Source: Pocillopora verrucosa
Taxonomy: Eukaryota > Cnidaria > Anthozoa > Scleractinia > Pocilloporidae
Direction: 5' to 3'
Assembly (NCBI RefSeq): GCF_036669915.1
Contig: NC_089316.1
Location: 2,858,743-2,922,742 of the forward strand
Length of the DNA stretch: 64,000 bases
The notes beneath the pieces are model-generated. The model searched no databases. It was not told the origin of the DNA and saw only the letters and a program-made list of their open reading frames with translations. The translations under genes were made by a program, and so were the position numbers. Positions 37,178 to 54,778 of the stretch are shown in pieces; position 1 is the stretch's first letter, and each line of letters starts with the position of its first letter.

Positions 37178-37777
37178 TCAAATCACGTCAAAGCTTATGT
37201 AGCTGTTTCTCCATTTGAAATCCCAATGGGAGAATGCTTTTTGCTTTCTTTTCGGAAGCGGAGTTGACTTCGCATCTCGCAACACTATGCGATCTAGATC
37301 AGTAGCGCTGGTACTCAGGGTTGAAGCTTTCGGAGGATTAAGCTTTGCGCCAGTGATTGCATCGAAAGACTTGGAGCGCGATAGACTTTTACCTCTTGTC
37401 ATGTAACTGATCTCGTCGGTTTTCGCCCCTTCGTAATGGTTGATAACATACGATGTAACAGCTGTTAATATGGCTGTCATCCACGAGTTTCTTTCGTCCT
37501 CGGAAAAGCAACAAAGAGAAAAGTTCTTCCCATCTGCGTTAATCTTTAGGCAGAACTTTCTCCTTCGATCGCCAACCTCGTCAACTTGCATTGAAATGTC
37601 TTTCAATGATATCACCCCAAGCGCCAGACCGGTGCAGTAACTCTTCTTCTTGTAATAGAACAAACCAGTCGTTTTAAGGATGAAAAATCGTGCTTTCCAT
37701 AATTTCCAAACAGTTCTACTCTGTTTGAAAAGGTACCCTTCTTTTAGCGTCGCTTCTCGGGTCGTTAAAATGGCCAT
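37178..37777 (-). CDS. Small pleckstrin-homology (PH) domain protein, single exon
   Basis: An uninterrupted frame of 199 residues from ATG at 37777 (gatccATGGCC). The PH domain spans about residues 10-110: 'KEGYLFKQSRTVWKLWKARFF' opens strands 1-2, 'FYYKK' follows, and 'KNFSLCCFSEDERNSWMTAI' gives the last strand and C-terminal helix with the invariant Trp. The basic residues in the first loop (K, R, K, W, K, R) suit phosphoinositide binding at a membrane. The remaining 90 residues are Ser/Lys-rich and look disordered, with possible phosphosites (SLSRSKSFD). No second domain is present. It is probably an adaptor, as for PLEKH-type proteins; the ligand is unknown. A TATA-like box lies 122 bp upstream. 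Confidence 0.85.
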   Translation of the reverse strand: MAILTTREATLKEGYLFKQSRTVWKLWKARFFILKTTGLFYYKKKSYCTGLALGVISLKDISMQVDEVGDRRRKFCLKINADGKNFSLCCFSEDERNSWMTAILTAVTSYVINHYEGAKTDEISYMTRGKSLSRSKSFDAITGAKLNPPKASTLSTSATDLDRIVLRDAKSTPLPKRKQKAFSHWDFKWRNSYISFDVI

Positions 37778-37898
37778 GGATCGCTGAACAATGATTGTTT
37801 GAACTCAGATCAATGGAATATTTCAAAGCTGAATGTTTCTACGACGATCCGTACAAGTTTACAGATTAATGTGCGAAAATCCTTGAGTATCTCACTGC

Positions 37899-37906
37899 TT
37901 TTATAT
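37899..37906 (-). promoter_or_regulatory. TATA-like box of the PH-domain gene
   Basis: The minus strand reads ccATATAAAAgc, 122 bp upstream of the PH gene ATG. That would leave a 5' UTR of about 90 bases. Confidence 0.45.
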
Positions 37907-40721
37907 GGTCAGGATGGATAACCAACAAAGTTTCACCTTTGATTTCGACGGAAACTCCTGACTGTGTAATTGTCCAAGGGATATAGAAGTCTGTTGAAGT
38001 AAATCCAACTATAAATGGAGATTCCATTTACGTCAGAGGATTAAACATAAGCAAATGTCACTTCCGGTTTCCGCTTGATTGATTCGTTTCACAAGAGCTT
38101 TCGTCCTATTTTACTCGCAGGGCAGATCCTGAAAACCGATAAAGTACCAAAAAAAAATATTGGAAGGGACTTAAAACGATATTTTTCTCCAAGATAAGTA
38201 TACTTTTCCTTCCTCGATAAGTGGACAAATTTAGACTGCTGGTATAATCGTCACTTTTATTTTTATATTCCCCGGTCCAAAAGTCAGATGATTTCTCATT
38301 CAAGAAAAGTGAAACATGATACACGCTGTGACCCAGATTGTCCTATTGTATTGTGAAACTACTTCTCTATTCTGTTCACGGCTACAGCGCGTTTGTTCGA
38401 GCATGACCGCACGTACCGAATCGCGGACGTGACTCAAGGCTGAAAAAATGCGTCTGATGGAGGAGATCACAATGAAAGTTTATTCCGTGCTAGTAACGCA
38501 ACACAATCGGAAGTCACACACTGAAGAGTTTCATCTTCTCCTTGACCGTCACGGTGACCGGCGAGCCGCTAATCGTTTTATGACATCGAGGACGAAAAAA
38601 ATCAGTTTTGACTTTTTTTTCCTGATTTCTTTGACGTAGGGAATGATTAGTTATCGAAGATGGATAGGGCGGTGCGAAAACACGAAATAAAAGAGAAAAT
38701 TTAAAAATTTAAAAAACACGAAAGAAAAGAAACTCGCCAGCCAACGTTCTTACAGAAAATCAGGGGTCAATCTTTGAAGAATGCATTTTCAATAAAAAGT
38801 TTTCTAGCTACATTCATGGAAAAAATCTTTCTTGAAAAACTTTTTTGAATGCCACGTTATAATTAATTTCGAATTCATGGACACTGAAACACTAAATAAA
38901 GCTATGCAAAGTCCTGTCAAAACAATAACGCATATTGGATCATTAACCAGATCATAACAGTCTCTTGTTGAGTTCTATAACTTCTGTAACCAAACTAGGT
39001 CACTTCCGTTGGTTCTCTTATTTTAAACAGCGGTGGTTTTATTTGTTCTCAGACCATGTTTAAGATCATTTCCTTTCTGGGAAATGTCGGTAGCCTCAGG
39101 TGATGATGTGACAAAGAGAACGCATCTCAGCAAGATAAATGACCTCTTGGAGGGCTGGCTGTGAAGTTGAAGGAGCTCGCTCGTTTATTTCATATGCTCT
39201 GGATGGGTGAGTGCTGCCAAACAGGGAGTAGTTTTCTTAACAATTCATTGACTTCACTATTAAGTGTCGTGAACACGTCGTCTTTCTGCACTGGATACCT
39301 TGAACAAGGCGCGAGAACTGGCGATGTGCGGTTGACACTCCTTATCTCCTATCCACCCCCTCCGGTCTCGACCTGAACCTCCGCGATCGCAAAGGTGCAC
39401 GAAGACGGCTCCTCTGACGTGAAGTGAGGACAATAGGTTACTTAAAAATAACTATTAGAACTGGGACGGCCATAGAGAATAATTTTGATAAACCCAATAC
39501 TAATCCGAGCCTCTCGCATGTTTTCGCTCTGCCGTTTGCCATCGTTCCTCCCATACTGTATGGCGTAACATATCGTTCGAAATTCAGTCAGGGTATTTTC
39601 CCTATCGAAAAATTAATTTTTACTGTCTGAACCTTTAATTCTGAAATGTAAATTTCAAGGAAGCTAACGACTGAAAGGTGTACACAGGCTCGGCATTGAC
39701 AGCAGACTTCCGGCACGAAATTGAGCTGACGAGCGCTTAAACACGATCTCGACAGTAGCGAATACGGAACTTTTGAACAAATGTTGTGTCAGCTAGAGAC
39801 TTAAATGCAGGATCCTAGGTAAAGGTGCCTAGAAACATTGCATCACCGCTCGAAAACTTGATGAAACATCGACGCCGACACCGGTTTGTACTCGTGCACG
39901 ATTTTTTGACACTAATTAGTCCCACATAAACGTATCCCTAAGCCATACAACGCACTTTCATACAATGGGTGAATAAAGTCGATTTACATACTAATCGGCA
40001 TTTTTCTCGCTGACCTAAATTTAGTTCTGACGTGGAGATTGACAGGGTCAACAATTACATGTGCACTACAGAGGAGTTGACTAGACAAGAAACCTCAACA
40101 ACGCAAATAATTTTAGGCGTCTCGTCGCAAACCACAACACCTAGGATTTGAGATGAGCGCAACACCGCCACGATGGATTTTATTCACAGTACTAACGCAA
40201 CACCACAAACACCAATACCCCCCTCCTCACGTAGCTGGCCACCCGAGAAAACTTTGGCTGTCGTGTCACTCCCAAGATGTACACCTCAATTCTCTAAAGA
40301 TTGCCTTAAATTTATCTCTCACCTAAAAATACCCCGAACAGAGAATGGAGCCTTTAACCCTGCCACTGATGTGTGTTACCTCTCCTTACATTCACAATAC
40401 ACTGTCGGACAGACGATTTACGGAAACTAAGAGACTTTTCGTCCGGGCAATGCGCTTTAAATACACCTCCAAATTCTCGGGCGAAGTGTAAGGCATAGAA
40501 AATAATGGACTTTCCGAGATTTGGAATAAGGCAGTAATTTGACTTTTTAATTCGCTTATGGCAGAAAAAAAGGCTGATAAACAGAAGTTTGTTGAAGGAA
40601 GAGAGGTGATCTCTATTACTGTGATGTTAAGACAGCGTTGTTTTGTTTTTGAGGAAAGAAATACAGGACATGAGGAATCACAAGGTAGCGAATTTGAGAA
40701 TCTTTATCTTTTGTGCTGATT
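37907..40721. other. Intergenic region between the PH-domain gene and AK2
   Basis: No gene recognised. Plus-strand frames of 60-85 codons (for example 40173-40430, Pro/Thr-rich) lack splice sites and likeness to any family I know. Confidence 0.5.
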
Positions 40722-40930
40722 TAACCCTTTAACTCCCAAGATCTGATTGTTAATTCTCCCCTCTAGCTGCTGCAAATTTTCCTTGTAAATTAGTTACAAG
40801 AAGTTGCTGCTAGATCAAGATAGCAACTTCTACCTGATACATCAAATATTCTCACCACCTATGTGCTGGATAATATATGGTTATTGTAGGGAGAAGTAAC
40901 ATGTTAATCATTTCTTGGAGCTCAAGGTTA
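40722..40930. repeat. MITE-like repeat (TTAACCCTTTAACTCCC family), reverse orientation
   Basis: Begins ttaaccctttaactcccaagatctgattgttaattctcc and ends gagctcaaggttaa. It is longer in the middle than the other copies. Confidence 0.65.
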
Positions 40931-40991
40931 ATTTATCCAAAGATATCCTGGAAAAAGACCATAACTCACTTTGAATACACTCCTACGGAAA

Positions 40992-40997
40992 TTTATT
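40992..40997 (-). terminator. Possible polyadenylation signal of AK2
   Basis: AATAAA on the minus strand, about 100 bases past the AK2 stop codon. Confidence 0.4.
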
Positions 40998-41093
40998 ACT
41001 GCACACATTTCATAAGTAACAAGAAAACATTATATGATTTTCCTAAGTAAATTACCACCTAATTCATTTTGAAACCCGAAAGAAGATTCGCCC

Positions 41094-45925
<4,832 letters not shown>

Positions 45926-48032
45926 TTTATTACGGTAAATGAGGGATTATTTATAGCCAAAGATACTACACCGTACGAAACGGCCCACGGTACGGACTAC
46001 AGAAGATCAAAGGGCGATCTACCGAACTGTGGCCTCCACGTTACGACATGCGCACTGAATGACGCTGGAAAAATAGAAAAGCAGAACCTGGAATCGGACT
46101 GAGGAGTCGAAGGATTCTCCAATTAAAAGCAAACTGATACAAAGTAATAGTAAACAATACCACTTTCATGCAAGATTCGCAGCAAAATTTGCACAAATAG
46201 TTCACTAAATCGTAAATTTAAACTGAAATCTAGCTGAATGCATTTGTCTTTAGTGCAGCAAAAAAAACCTTCACCACTTCAGCAAGCGGGATCGTAAATG
46301 TAACGTGTAAAAATACAAAAAAAATAAATTACCAGAAACTGTCTTATAAAACAAAATTAATTTTTTCCAAACGGTAATAGTGAAAATTGATTTCGGCAGG
46401 ATCATGGGACAGCAACACGTCGAAAGAATCATAGAAAGTTAATGTTGGAAATGATGGGAGGGAATTTAGTCGATTAATACTTTAAATACAGATACACCGA
46501 TACTCCGAGTTTTTTCGCTCTGACGAAGGGCTGACGCTCGGAAAGTCAGCTTTAGAAACCTTTTTATTATGGCCACTTACATTATATACTCATTGTAATA
46601 AAATATGTTCTTATTGTTCATCGTGGTGTAAGATAGAAGATGAAGTATAGATGACGTATAGATGACGTCATCATCAAAACTTTTTTTAATTCTTTATTAT
46701 ATAAAACAAATAGATTCTAAGTTGCCGTGCGTCTGTTCAGTAATAGATCACAGAGGACGTCAAAATGTGGTAAGAACATCAGTGACACACTCGGCTGCCC
46801 CTCGTTTGCCATTTTTTTGTTCTTACCACATTTTGACGTCATCTGTGATCTATTACTGAACAGACGCACGGCAACTTCGTATCGATCACTTTCTTCTCAT
46901 TGTGAGCGAGAGAAAATTTTCTGCTTAGTCCCTACTATAAGCTCACACAGGTTCAGTGGTCGAGAGGCAATCGATACAAAACCTCGCAATTTTTCAATTT
47001 GTCGAGACCTACCCCCCCCCCCCCCCCTTTGTCCTACAATGGCATCGCAGCCTGTGTACTTTCCTTAGGAAAGAAGAGAAAGGACCTGAGGGCGAGGTTG
47101 GTTACGTTCTCGTTGCCTTCGCAAACAAGGTGATGTCATGAGCCGTCACGTGATAAGCAAGTAGAAGGAAACTCCTTGAAAGAGGCTTAAGCTTTTCAGT
47201 TTCGTTCAACAACACGCACAAAACAGAACTTTGAAGGAAGAACTTTGTCTTAAATTGTGTTGTATTTTTGAATTCACAACTTATCGTTTACATCTTGTTT
47301 TCTATATGCTGAGTCAAGGATACAGCAAATAAACCAAAATTTTCAAAAAAATAAAAATTAATAAATAAGTAAAAAAAAGACATCCCTATACTTCAGAGAC
47401 CATATAATTTTCATCTCAATCACAAAAAAGTATAGATGAAATCATAATATCGACAGTCTTTTGGGATTCCAAAAAAAAGATAAACTAACCTTTAGAAAAA
47501 CGTTGAAGAATGCACAAAATATTCGATTCAAGACTGCGCCTTTTGAAGGTAACTACGCAGTAGTGCCCAACATCTTAGAATTCAACTCAAATAGCAAGAA
47601 ATAAAACGTGTGGTTTATAAATAATCATTAATTTGGTTTCACGGGCTTCTTTTTTTTCCACTTAGTTCACCTTTTGGTTTAAATCGATACGATTTGAGTG
47701 AAGCCATGATGCGTGCTGAGAGACGTCGTTACCTGGTAAAACTGCGGTATCTGTGGTCCAAATTTAAACGAACTTGAAGACGAAACAGTTTTCGAAAAGT
47801 TACGTTACTCTTTGGAACGTAAAAACGTGATTAATGTAAAAGTTTCGTTCCTTCATTTTAATGGCATAGATGACAATCATTTGGACTCTGAAGCCTATTT
47901 TTCCATTGATTACTAAGATATGTTTTGATGTAGAAAGTATCTTCATCAGCCATGGGTTTATAGATGACAATGAGGTTTGCACTTCAAAACTTATTTGAAA
48001 ATTAAAACAATAGCGTTTTTTCAAATACTAGA
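45926..48032. other. Intergenic region between AK2 and the somatomedin-B receptor
   Basis: The left end holds the AK2 promoter and 5' UTR. The rest contains part of a dispersed repeat (about 46520-46580), the long foldback (46719-46877), a homopolymer of 16 C at 47012-47027, and AT-rich sequence to 48032 without a recognisable gene. Confidence 0.55.
46719..46877. repeat. Foldback element, 59-bp arms, 41-bp loop
   Basis: 46719-46777 is the reverse complement of 46819-46877 with one mismatch (aagttgccgtgcgtctg ... cagacgcacggcaactt). The loop is 46778-46818. The near identity of the arms suggests either a young element or gene conversion between arms. Confidence 0.85.
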
Positions 48033-48038
48033 TTTATT
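48033..48038 (-). terminator. Polyadenylation signal of the somatomedin-B receptor gene
   Basis: AATAAA on the minus strand, 66 bases past the receptor's TAA stop at 48104-48106. Confidence 0.55.
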
Positions 48039-48103
48039 TGCTACACTCAATAGGAGACATTGGTGTTATTATCTTGAAATCCATTGAGGGACTCCCCTGG
48101 TTC

Positions 48104-51100
48104 TTACGCATGCTCTTCCGGATCTTCCGCTGGTATAGACGGAGATGTTTCCCTTGTGAATCGCTGTCTGTACATCGTGAAGGTACGTTTGTTCACCATA
48201 AACGAAAAGCAAATGAATACACCTGTTAGAGAGGAAAAATAAACATGACGAATAATTATATAAATTAAAACCAAGGTTATTGCACTGGTCAATTTATCTA
48301 AAGGTATGACCTGTCTAGGGTGGAGGGGTAATATCAGGTCCCACGGATCCTACGTGTATGGGGGTGGGGTTATATCAGGTCCCATGGATCTCCTGTGCAC
48401 TTTAGTGGAGTTATATCAGTTACTATGGATCTCATGTATACGGTGGTGGGGTTATACCGGGTCCCATAGTTCCCCTTGCACGGTGGTGGGGCTATGCCAG
48501 GTACCATGGAGCCTATGTGTAGGGGGGTGGAGTTATAGAAGATACCTTGTGTTAGGGGGGAAGGAGAGGGGGATATATAGGAGAAAGAACATGGGCTCAA
48601 AGTCTGAAAATGGTCCCTGGCATGTTTAATACTCTTGACAGTTTCCCTTAGTGTCACATGGAGCCAATAGCACCGCAAAGGAAACAACTTACTGCACAGG
48701 AATGCGCGAACCACCGAGGCAAGATAGTTGAAGATTCGCATCTAGCTTGGTTGAGAGACAATTCCGGACTAGTCATGACACTCAGAGGGGGAAACCGAAA
48801 CTTTAACGTACATCTCACAAAAGTGGCGCAGGCAAAATCAAACCGGTGTGGAGTGGGTTTGTTTCATGTTGTTCAGGTTTTATTTTTGTTTTACTTCTTT
48901 CCTCTATTGAAGAAACCGTATTAATTGTGATGAAGGACAATTCACATATTGAGAGTAAATTCTGTAAATAGTAGAGAAACTAAATAATATAATGTCACGT
49001 CTGTCGATAATCTTACCTTGAAAGCTGTTGACTATGACGAATGGATATTCGATGTAAGGTGTTGGATGGAATGCCATAACAAATCCTAGAATCCAGGAGA
49101 TGCCCATAACAGCTGTCAATTTCAGCACGATCAGGGGGAGGTTTCTTTGGCGAGAGGCCGCTACGTTGCCCTAACACAAAGAAATTAAACATATACGGTC
49201 AAAACGTGGAATGCTTCTGCAGCCACGCGTTACAACAGAGAATATTTCATCCACTATTGATAACGAACTTCAGAAATTCTTAATTTTCTGGTTAGTTCTC
49301 TATTTCGATTTTGTGTCGTGTTTGAGGTTGTTATTGTTGTTGTGTTTTGTTTGTTTTGCTGTTTTCATTTAAACTAATAAATAAGTACCTGCCCTAGTTG
49401 CTTGATGAAGACAACTGTACGGATCAAAGACACAATGTTGAGAAAAATCATTCCTGAGACAGGAAATGCAACAGCGTAGGTGCGGGCAGGAAGTGAAAGC
49501 TGACATCCTTCTTCAGTAGCTGCAAGGAAAAAAATATAGGACAAAACTAATAAATACAATTAGGAAAATGCCACAAGTTTATTTTTCACGCCCTATAGAG
49601 CAATTGCATTCATTCTCCAGAACCACCATGCTAAACAAGGATTCAGAAAAATTGCATGACAGTGAGATAGATTTTCACGTCATTACGCCCTTTAAGGCCA
49701 ATTTCTACCAAATAATCTGAAAACGTGACTTGCGCGCTAGTAAATAGCAGAAAAGAAACCCCGTTTACGAGGTTGCGTTTTTCCAGTATTGTGCGAAACC
49801 TTTCCATGCGATGAGTTGCAGGAGTGGTAGCTACCTCTGAGGGATAAACTTACCATAACGGATATTTCCAGTGTTGGTCAACTGTAGAGCTACAAAAATT
49901 CCCACGATAGCCAAAGGAACTCCCCAACAGATTATGCAGTATCGAATGTGGGTTTTCCTGTGTCTGGCAATGGCTCCAGGGTTTGAAAGGCTCACATCTG
50001 CGACAATAAACCAATACTGTTTACTCTGCTTCTAATAATGTGGTAGAAAATATTATGGCACTTCTGGGCTGATTAAAATCATCTCACTTGTAACCATTTG
50101 ACTTAGTCCCTTTCTACACAGACTATCTCAATAGCAAAATGGATTCATGGCGCTCTAACTCATTTTTCACAAGGCATACGGAAGGTCTGTCTGTTACAAA
50201 AGACCAAAGTATCAGAATGTTTACCTCGTTGTGTTCTGGATGGAAAGGTCACGGGGGTTCGAGCCCTGGTCTGGACAAAATAGTGTTAAAATTGATTCCC
50301 TCGCTGTTCCTTTTTACCAAGTAATGTAAATGAGTACCAGTGAATTGGAAAATTGTTACGAGGGGTTGGGGACGAAGGTTACCTGTCATTTTTAGGCATG
50401 ATATCAATGTTAGTAACGGTACTTCTTTCCCTTTCAAGCTGGAGAATATAGGTTTTTTTGCACTTAATTTGTGGTCAAGATACGCACTTATGTCATCTAC
50501 AGCTTATCACTGGTAGGAGCAGCACAATGTCACCTACTTGGGTTGGAAAAAGTTCGTTGCGTACTATAGGCGATTGTGCTCATCCACAAGAAAACAGTCA
50601 GGATCAAGTAATGCAACAAGGCTCCCATCGCGACACAGACTGCTGACGAAACAACATCCGGATCTGTAACAAAGTACACTGACTGCATGGCTATCATTGC
50701 AGACGACAAATGCATCACTCTTTGACCAGGATAGGTTCTCAGCTCAGCAAACAGAAAATACGTTATCATCAGGAAAAGGAGAGCAATAATTGACAAGGAG
50801 AAACCAACATAAGTAAGAACAAGCAGTGTTAGAGATCGCAATTCTGGCTTTCCCTCATTTCCGCAAGGCTTTCCAGTACTTCGGGTGTAATTAATAAGCG
50901 AAGTGTTAACGCACAAAATGACTGTTTGGTTAACTAAGATGTAACTACCAATTGGATAAATCTTTTGGAGAAGGTGAAGTGACACAGAACCGTTTCTTAG
51001 GATCTGAAACTCGCTTTGTAAGAAGTTGGGACCCTGACAATTCGCAGTCGAGTGTGTGTGATTTCTCCTGGGTGTTTGAGGGACAGTCGGAAGTGGCATG

Positions 51101-52654
51101 CATTTTTCCCTGAAAGGATCGTAATACTCAGAAAGCGAACAATTGACATCAGTTTGCAGCGCCTGAACCGACATTGATTTTGTTCTACTTTGCTTAGAAT
51201 GCAAAGAGAATGTAAAGAGAACTTCGCTTAACTTCAATGGAAATCGATTGCTTCCAAATTTTTCTCCGCAACTGACTTCAAAGGATGACAAATTGTAGCC
51301 CGCCATAAGAGCGCAGTGAGGATTTTTGAACAAAGACTTAACACGACCAATCTTGAAAAAAATAGCGTTTGCATAAGACCGACAAAGATCTTTAAGCTTT
51401 GTGTTGGGTTCGGTGTGACTCTTAATAGGCGTCACGACACATTTGCGAGGAGACTGCGCCCCAAACGGAATGACTTTCCAAAATGTACCAAGCGGGGGAG
51501 ACCGAATGTCATCAAGACGAGGATGACGGTTCCGTAACAGGGAAAATTTAATACTCCATAGATGAAGATCTTTGGATTTGCCATGACAGATTGCGCAGTA
51601 CATGTTAGCAAAGGTGATGTTTTGGGCTATGTCCTGTACAGGTACGGCAGTCAGAGGGTCAGCAGTGTAGTTGATGGAGCTACAGGAGTGCGCAGTCTCT
51701 GTACCCTTCCAAAGTGGCGGACATTTAGCGATCATCAGGTACCCTATTTCTAATTGTCTGTCATCTGACGGAGCTCTTCTGCAGGTTTCATAGGTCAGCT
51801 TCTTGGACTGACTTCTCACGTCAGATGTATGCCTGAGCAAAAACAAATGCCTGATGACATGCGACACGAAATACTTGTTACATCGGCTCGATACGCCATT
51901 ATTCCGAAACTTACATGTATCAAGTTAAAAAGCTATTCCATCTAGAAAAAGGACCTCTTTATATACATATCCTACCACATGTCATAGTCAACGCAGCAAT
52001 CTCCAATCTCTTCACATAGTTCATCGCAATAACACTCTCCCCATCTGTAAGGGCTCTTGCGTCTAACAGGGGGACCTCTTTGATGAATATTCGTATTACA
52101 GGATGCTCCTAGTTTGCAATATTTATTATCGCCATGTTCTTGCGTGAGGGTTTGGAGTTCTTTACAAAGTTCCCCCTGATCTGCCTGTAATGGTTGACAA
52201 GGGCTTAAGTCTGTATTATTGAAGAGAAAAAAGTTCCTTTCAGTAAATTAAACTTCAAGTTGACAGAAATATCTGTCCATTTTTTGCTTCCCTTTTCCGT
52301 AATTCCACACCTACAGGAAAGGAATACAAACTGAGCAAGTAAAACTCGATGTTACAATTTTGCTGGGTTCATGTGCTTCGGCTTTTAAACTCTAACTAAA
52401 TATTTACCGATTGTATAGAAAGCTTATAACAAAAAATATTGCCATGTTTCTGATAAAAATATCACTTGATTGTTTAAGTTTGGTTGCCCAACGAAGAAAT
52501 GTAATTCTACAACAGGAAAAGAAAAACCAAAACAAGCCAAGCTTTCGTGCATTGATTTACCTGCTTCAATTAGAGGAGGACTTGTGTTTCCTTGTCCAAA
52601 ATATGGGCCACAAACAGCAAGAATAAAAATAAAACAAAGAGACAGTACTCCCAT
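48104..52654 (-). CDS. Methuselah-like class B GPCR with somatomedin-B ectodomain (one exon frameshifted)
   Basis: Exons 52561-52654, 51975-52210, 50538-51832, 49854-49997, 49389-49519, 49017-49170 and 48104-48222 have matching phases, except that exon 2 is one base too long. Expected product is about 723 residues. Exon 1 gives a signal peptide (MGVLSLCFIFILAVCGPYF). Exon 2 encodes a somatomedin-B-like module (C-Y-C-D-E, then C-E-E-I-G-D-C-C-V-D-Y). Exon 3 gives a Cys-rich, N-glycosylated ectodomain of about 310 residues and TM1-TM3; the later exons give TM4, TM5, TM6 and TM7 with a short tail. There is no GPS site, as in Methuselah-type receptors. Ligand unknown. An extra A in 'gatgaaactatg' (about 52018-52022) puts TGA in frame inside the somatomedin-B module. 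Either the gene or allele is broken or the base is a sequencing error. Confidence 0.8.
48310..48545. repeat. Minisatellite of about 57 bp in the receptor's last intron
   Basis: Four to five diverged copies of 'ggggttatatcaggtcccatggatctc'. The apparent open frames on both strands here come from the repeat. Confidence 0.65.
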
Positions 52655-52846
52655 TGTTAATTTAAAGGCGGATGTTTCTTTGCAAACTAAATGAAAAAGA
52701 GAACATATTTATCATATAAACTGCGGTGTTTTACAAGGATTTCTAGCCTTGAGAAAAGCTGTAACAGCACACATGTGTTTAATATCGCCAATTAGCTGAC
52801 GAAACGTCACTCGCCTTTCGCGCCGCTGTGTCAGGTTGAGGACAGA

Positions 52847-53053
52847 ATGGCAAAGCGTTCGCCATTCTTAATCCAAGGTTGTTTGTCGAAATTTTCTCGG
52901 TTTATGGCGTCTTACAACACCGAAAAGTTCATTTCAGCTACAAACAATGGGGTTCAAGATTTTCTAAAAGCGGAAGAAACCAAAACACCAAAAGAAAAAC
53001 CGAAAGTTGCTTGGCTTGGCAATGGCATTAATTTCGACAACCGGCCAATTTGA
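52847..53053 (+). CDS. Hypothetical 68-residue protein, divergent from the receptor gene
   Basis: A plus-strand frame starting 193 bp from the receptor's ATG, in locally less AT-rich sequence. The product is Lys/Phe/Asn-rich (…'NGVQDFLKAEETKTPKEKPK'…) and has no signal peptide or helix. The composition looks like protein rather than random AT-rich sequence, and the segment loosely recalls the N-terminal part of tyrosine-recombinase-like (Crypton/QRICH-type) proteins, but that is only an impression. It could be a fragment of a transposon or a real short gene. Confidence 0.3.
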   Translation: MAKRSPFLIQGCLSKFSRFMASYNTEKFISATNNGVQDFLKAEETKTPKEKPKVAWLGNGINFDNRPI

Positions 53054-54599
53054 ACGAGTAACTGAGCTGATTTCTTATGGTCGATATCGTACATATTGAG
53101 AACTTTTAATTGCTAGTTACGCCCACTGTTTGTTTTTGTAAATGATTCAACGCATTTTTTGAGCCTAATCGTCCATGCACTTCACGACTTTTCTTCGGAG
53201 ATTGTGGATCCCTTTTATTTTCATTCATAAAGTTGTCTATCTTGATAAGAAAATAACTAAAAGATTATGTAACATGATTACTGTGTGTAATAAGATCAAA
53301 TAAAAATTTCATGTTATCAATCCAGGGCTTGACATTAACAGGAAATAATTAGAAACTATTCCTTTTTTAGGACTTTCAAGATATATGGTTTGCTTATCTC
53401 TGTTTTCAAGCTCACATATAGCATATGAAACCTGCAGTGGACTACCACTCTGTCGTTTCAGGGCAGAGGAGTCGCTGGGCTAGAAAGTTGACTTAGTCTT
53501 TCCATTGTGGATTTCATTTTCTCTGCTCTATATGCCAATGCCTTCAACTTTTTTTTCTAGGTGAAGCGAAATAATCGTCATTTGAAACAAAGATTATCTC
53601 TCAGTTTAAAGGCTTACATGTTCTTGTTTCTTCTAAGTTCTCCTTTGAAGATCCTGGGCCATTTCAGATGCTAATTCAGATTCGGTAACAGTTGGGTGAA
53701 GATGGTTCAAACCGGCTTGCACGGTAGATGTCAACTGATTGAGTGAAGCAATCTGAATCTCGTTTATACAGATAAACACCTACACGTACCTTCCGGGGCT
53801 GTTGCATCCGCACTGTACCGTTCTAACAAACCGTATTGTTTAAAAGTTCGTTAAAGTCGGATGTGAACAACAAATACGCGTGTACGGTAAAAACGGTTCG
53901 AAATAAGCCTCGTGGGAAGGTGATTTTTTTTTTATTGAAAAAATTATAAGCAAACACGAAATGTTTCCTGCTTTGATTTGGGCGTCTCATGTGGTTTAAT
54001 TGGCTAAGGGTATATTTCCTCAAGAGCCCGGAAAAATCCCAAATAAACAGACCATATACTAAATATACTAGATGATAAATCAATGCAGACTTTATTGTGT
54101 CCTGAGCGACAGAAAAATTAATCATAATTTACCTATTTATAAATATTTTTGAGTTTTTTTTGTTTGTTTACTTCTCTGGGTTCGCATGTGCTGCCAGAGA
54201 GTAGGCAGCAATGTTTTTTCTCTCGTCCAGAATAAAAGATTTAAAGCTAATGGTTTGTTGTTCTCATTAAGCAACTGAATAATTGTTTAAACAACAGCCG
54301 TTGCATAGAACCATACTAGCGGTTTTTCTGTCTTTTTTTTTTCTAGTGATTAATAATATAAAGATTTAGCCAAGCCTAAAAGCGGAACTCGCATTTTTCT
54401 TTTCCCGCACGTCTCCAGGTACAGTTGCCCATGCATGTTAAAAGTAGCACCTTGTACGGTCGGTCGTACGGTCGCGCGTCCAAATTTTTTCGGCTTGATG
54501 GGTTACTACTATTTTGTATAATCATGAGGCAACGCTCTGCGAGCTCCGCTATCGTTGTAAATGATTATACACGTCATAAAACGATGTTCGCAATGAGCT

Positions 54600-54778
54600 C
54601 AACCGTTAGCCGTTAAATGGCAAAAAAAAATTAGCCGTTAGGTATAAAAATTGACATGAACTATTAGTCGTGAAAAAACAGTCAACTGTAAAATGGTTTC
54701 TTTCAATTTAAACGGAAAGAAGTTGACCGTTAGCCGTAAAATGGCCGTAAAATGGCCACGACCCCATTAAGACCCTCC
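54600..54778. repeat. MITE relative of the element at 33854-34040
   Basis: Shares 'gaccgttagccgtaaaatggcc' units and the terminal ccccattaagaccctcc in opposite orientation. The left terminus is not clear. Confidence 0.55.

Noticed and set aside
48306-48741. Overlapping plus- and minus-strand frames of 107 and 123 codons
   Set aside because: Produced by the 57-bp minisatellite, whose period keeps frames open.
50250-50275. tRNA-like B-box (ggttcgagccc)
   Set aside because: No acceptor stem, A-box or cloverleaf could be formed around it; at most part of an old tRNA-derived repeat.
53823-54125. 100-codon minus-strand frame
   Set aside because: No signal, domain or splice evidence; Phe/Leu/Tyr-rich as expected from AT-rich DNA.
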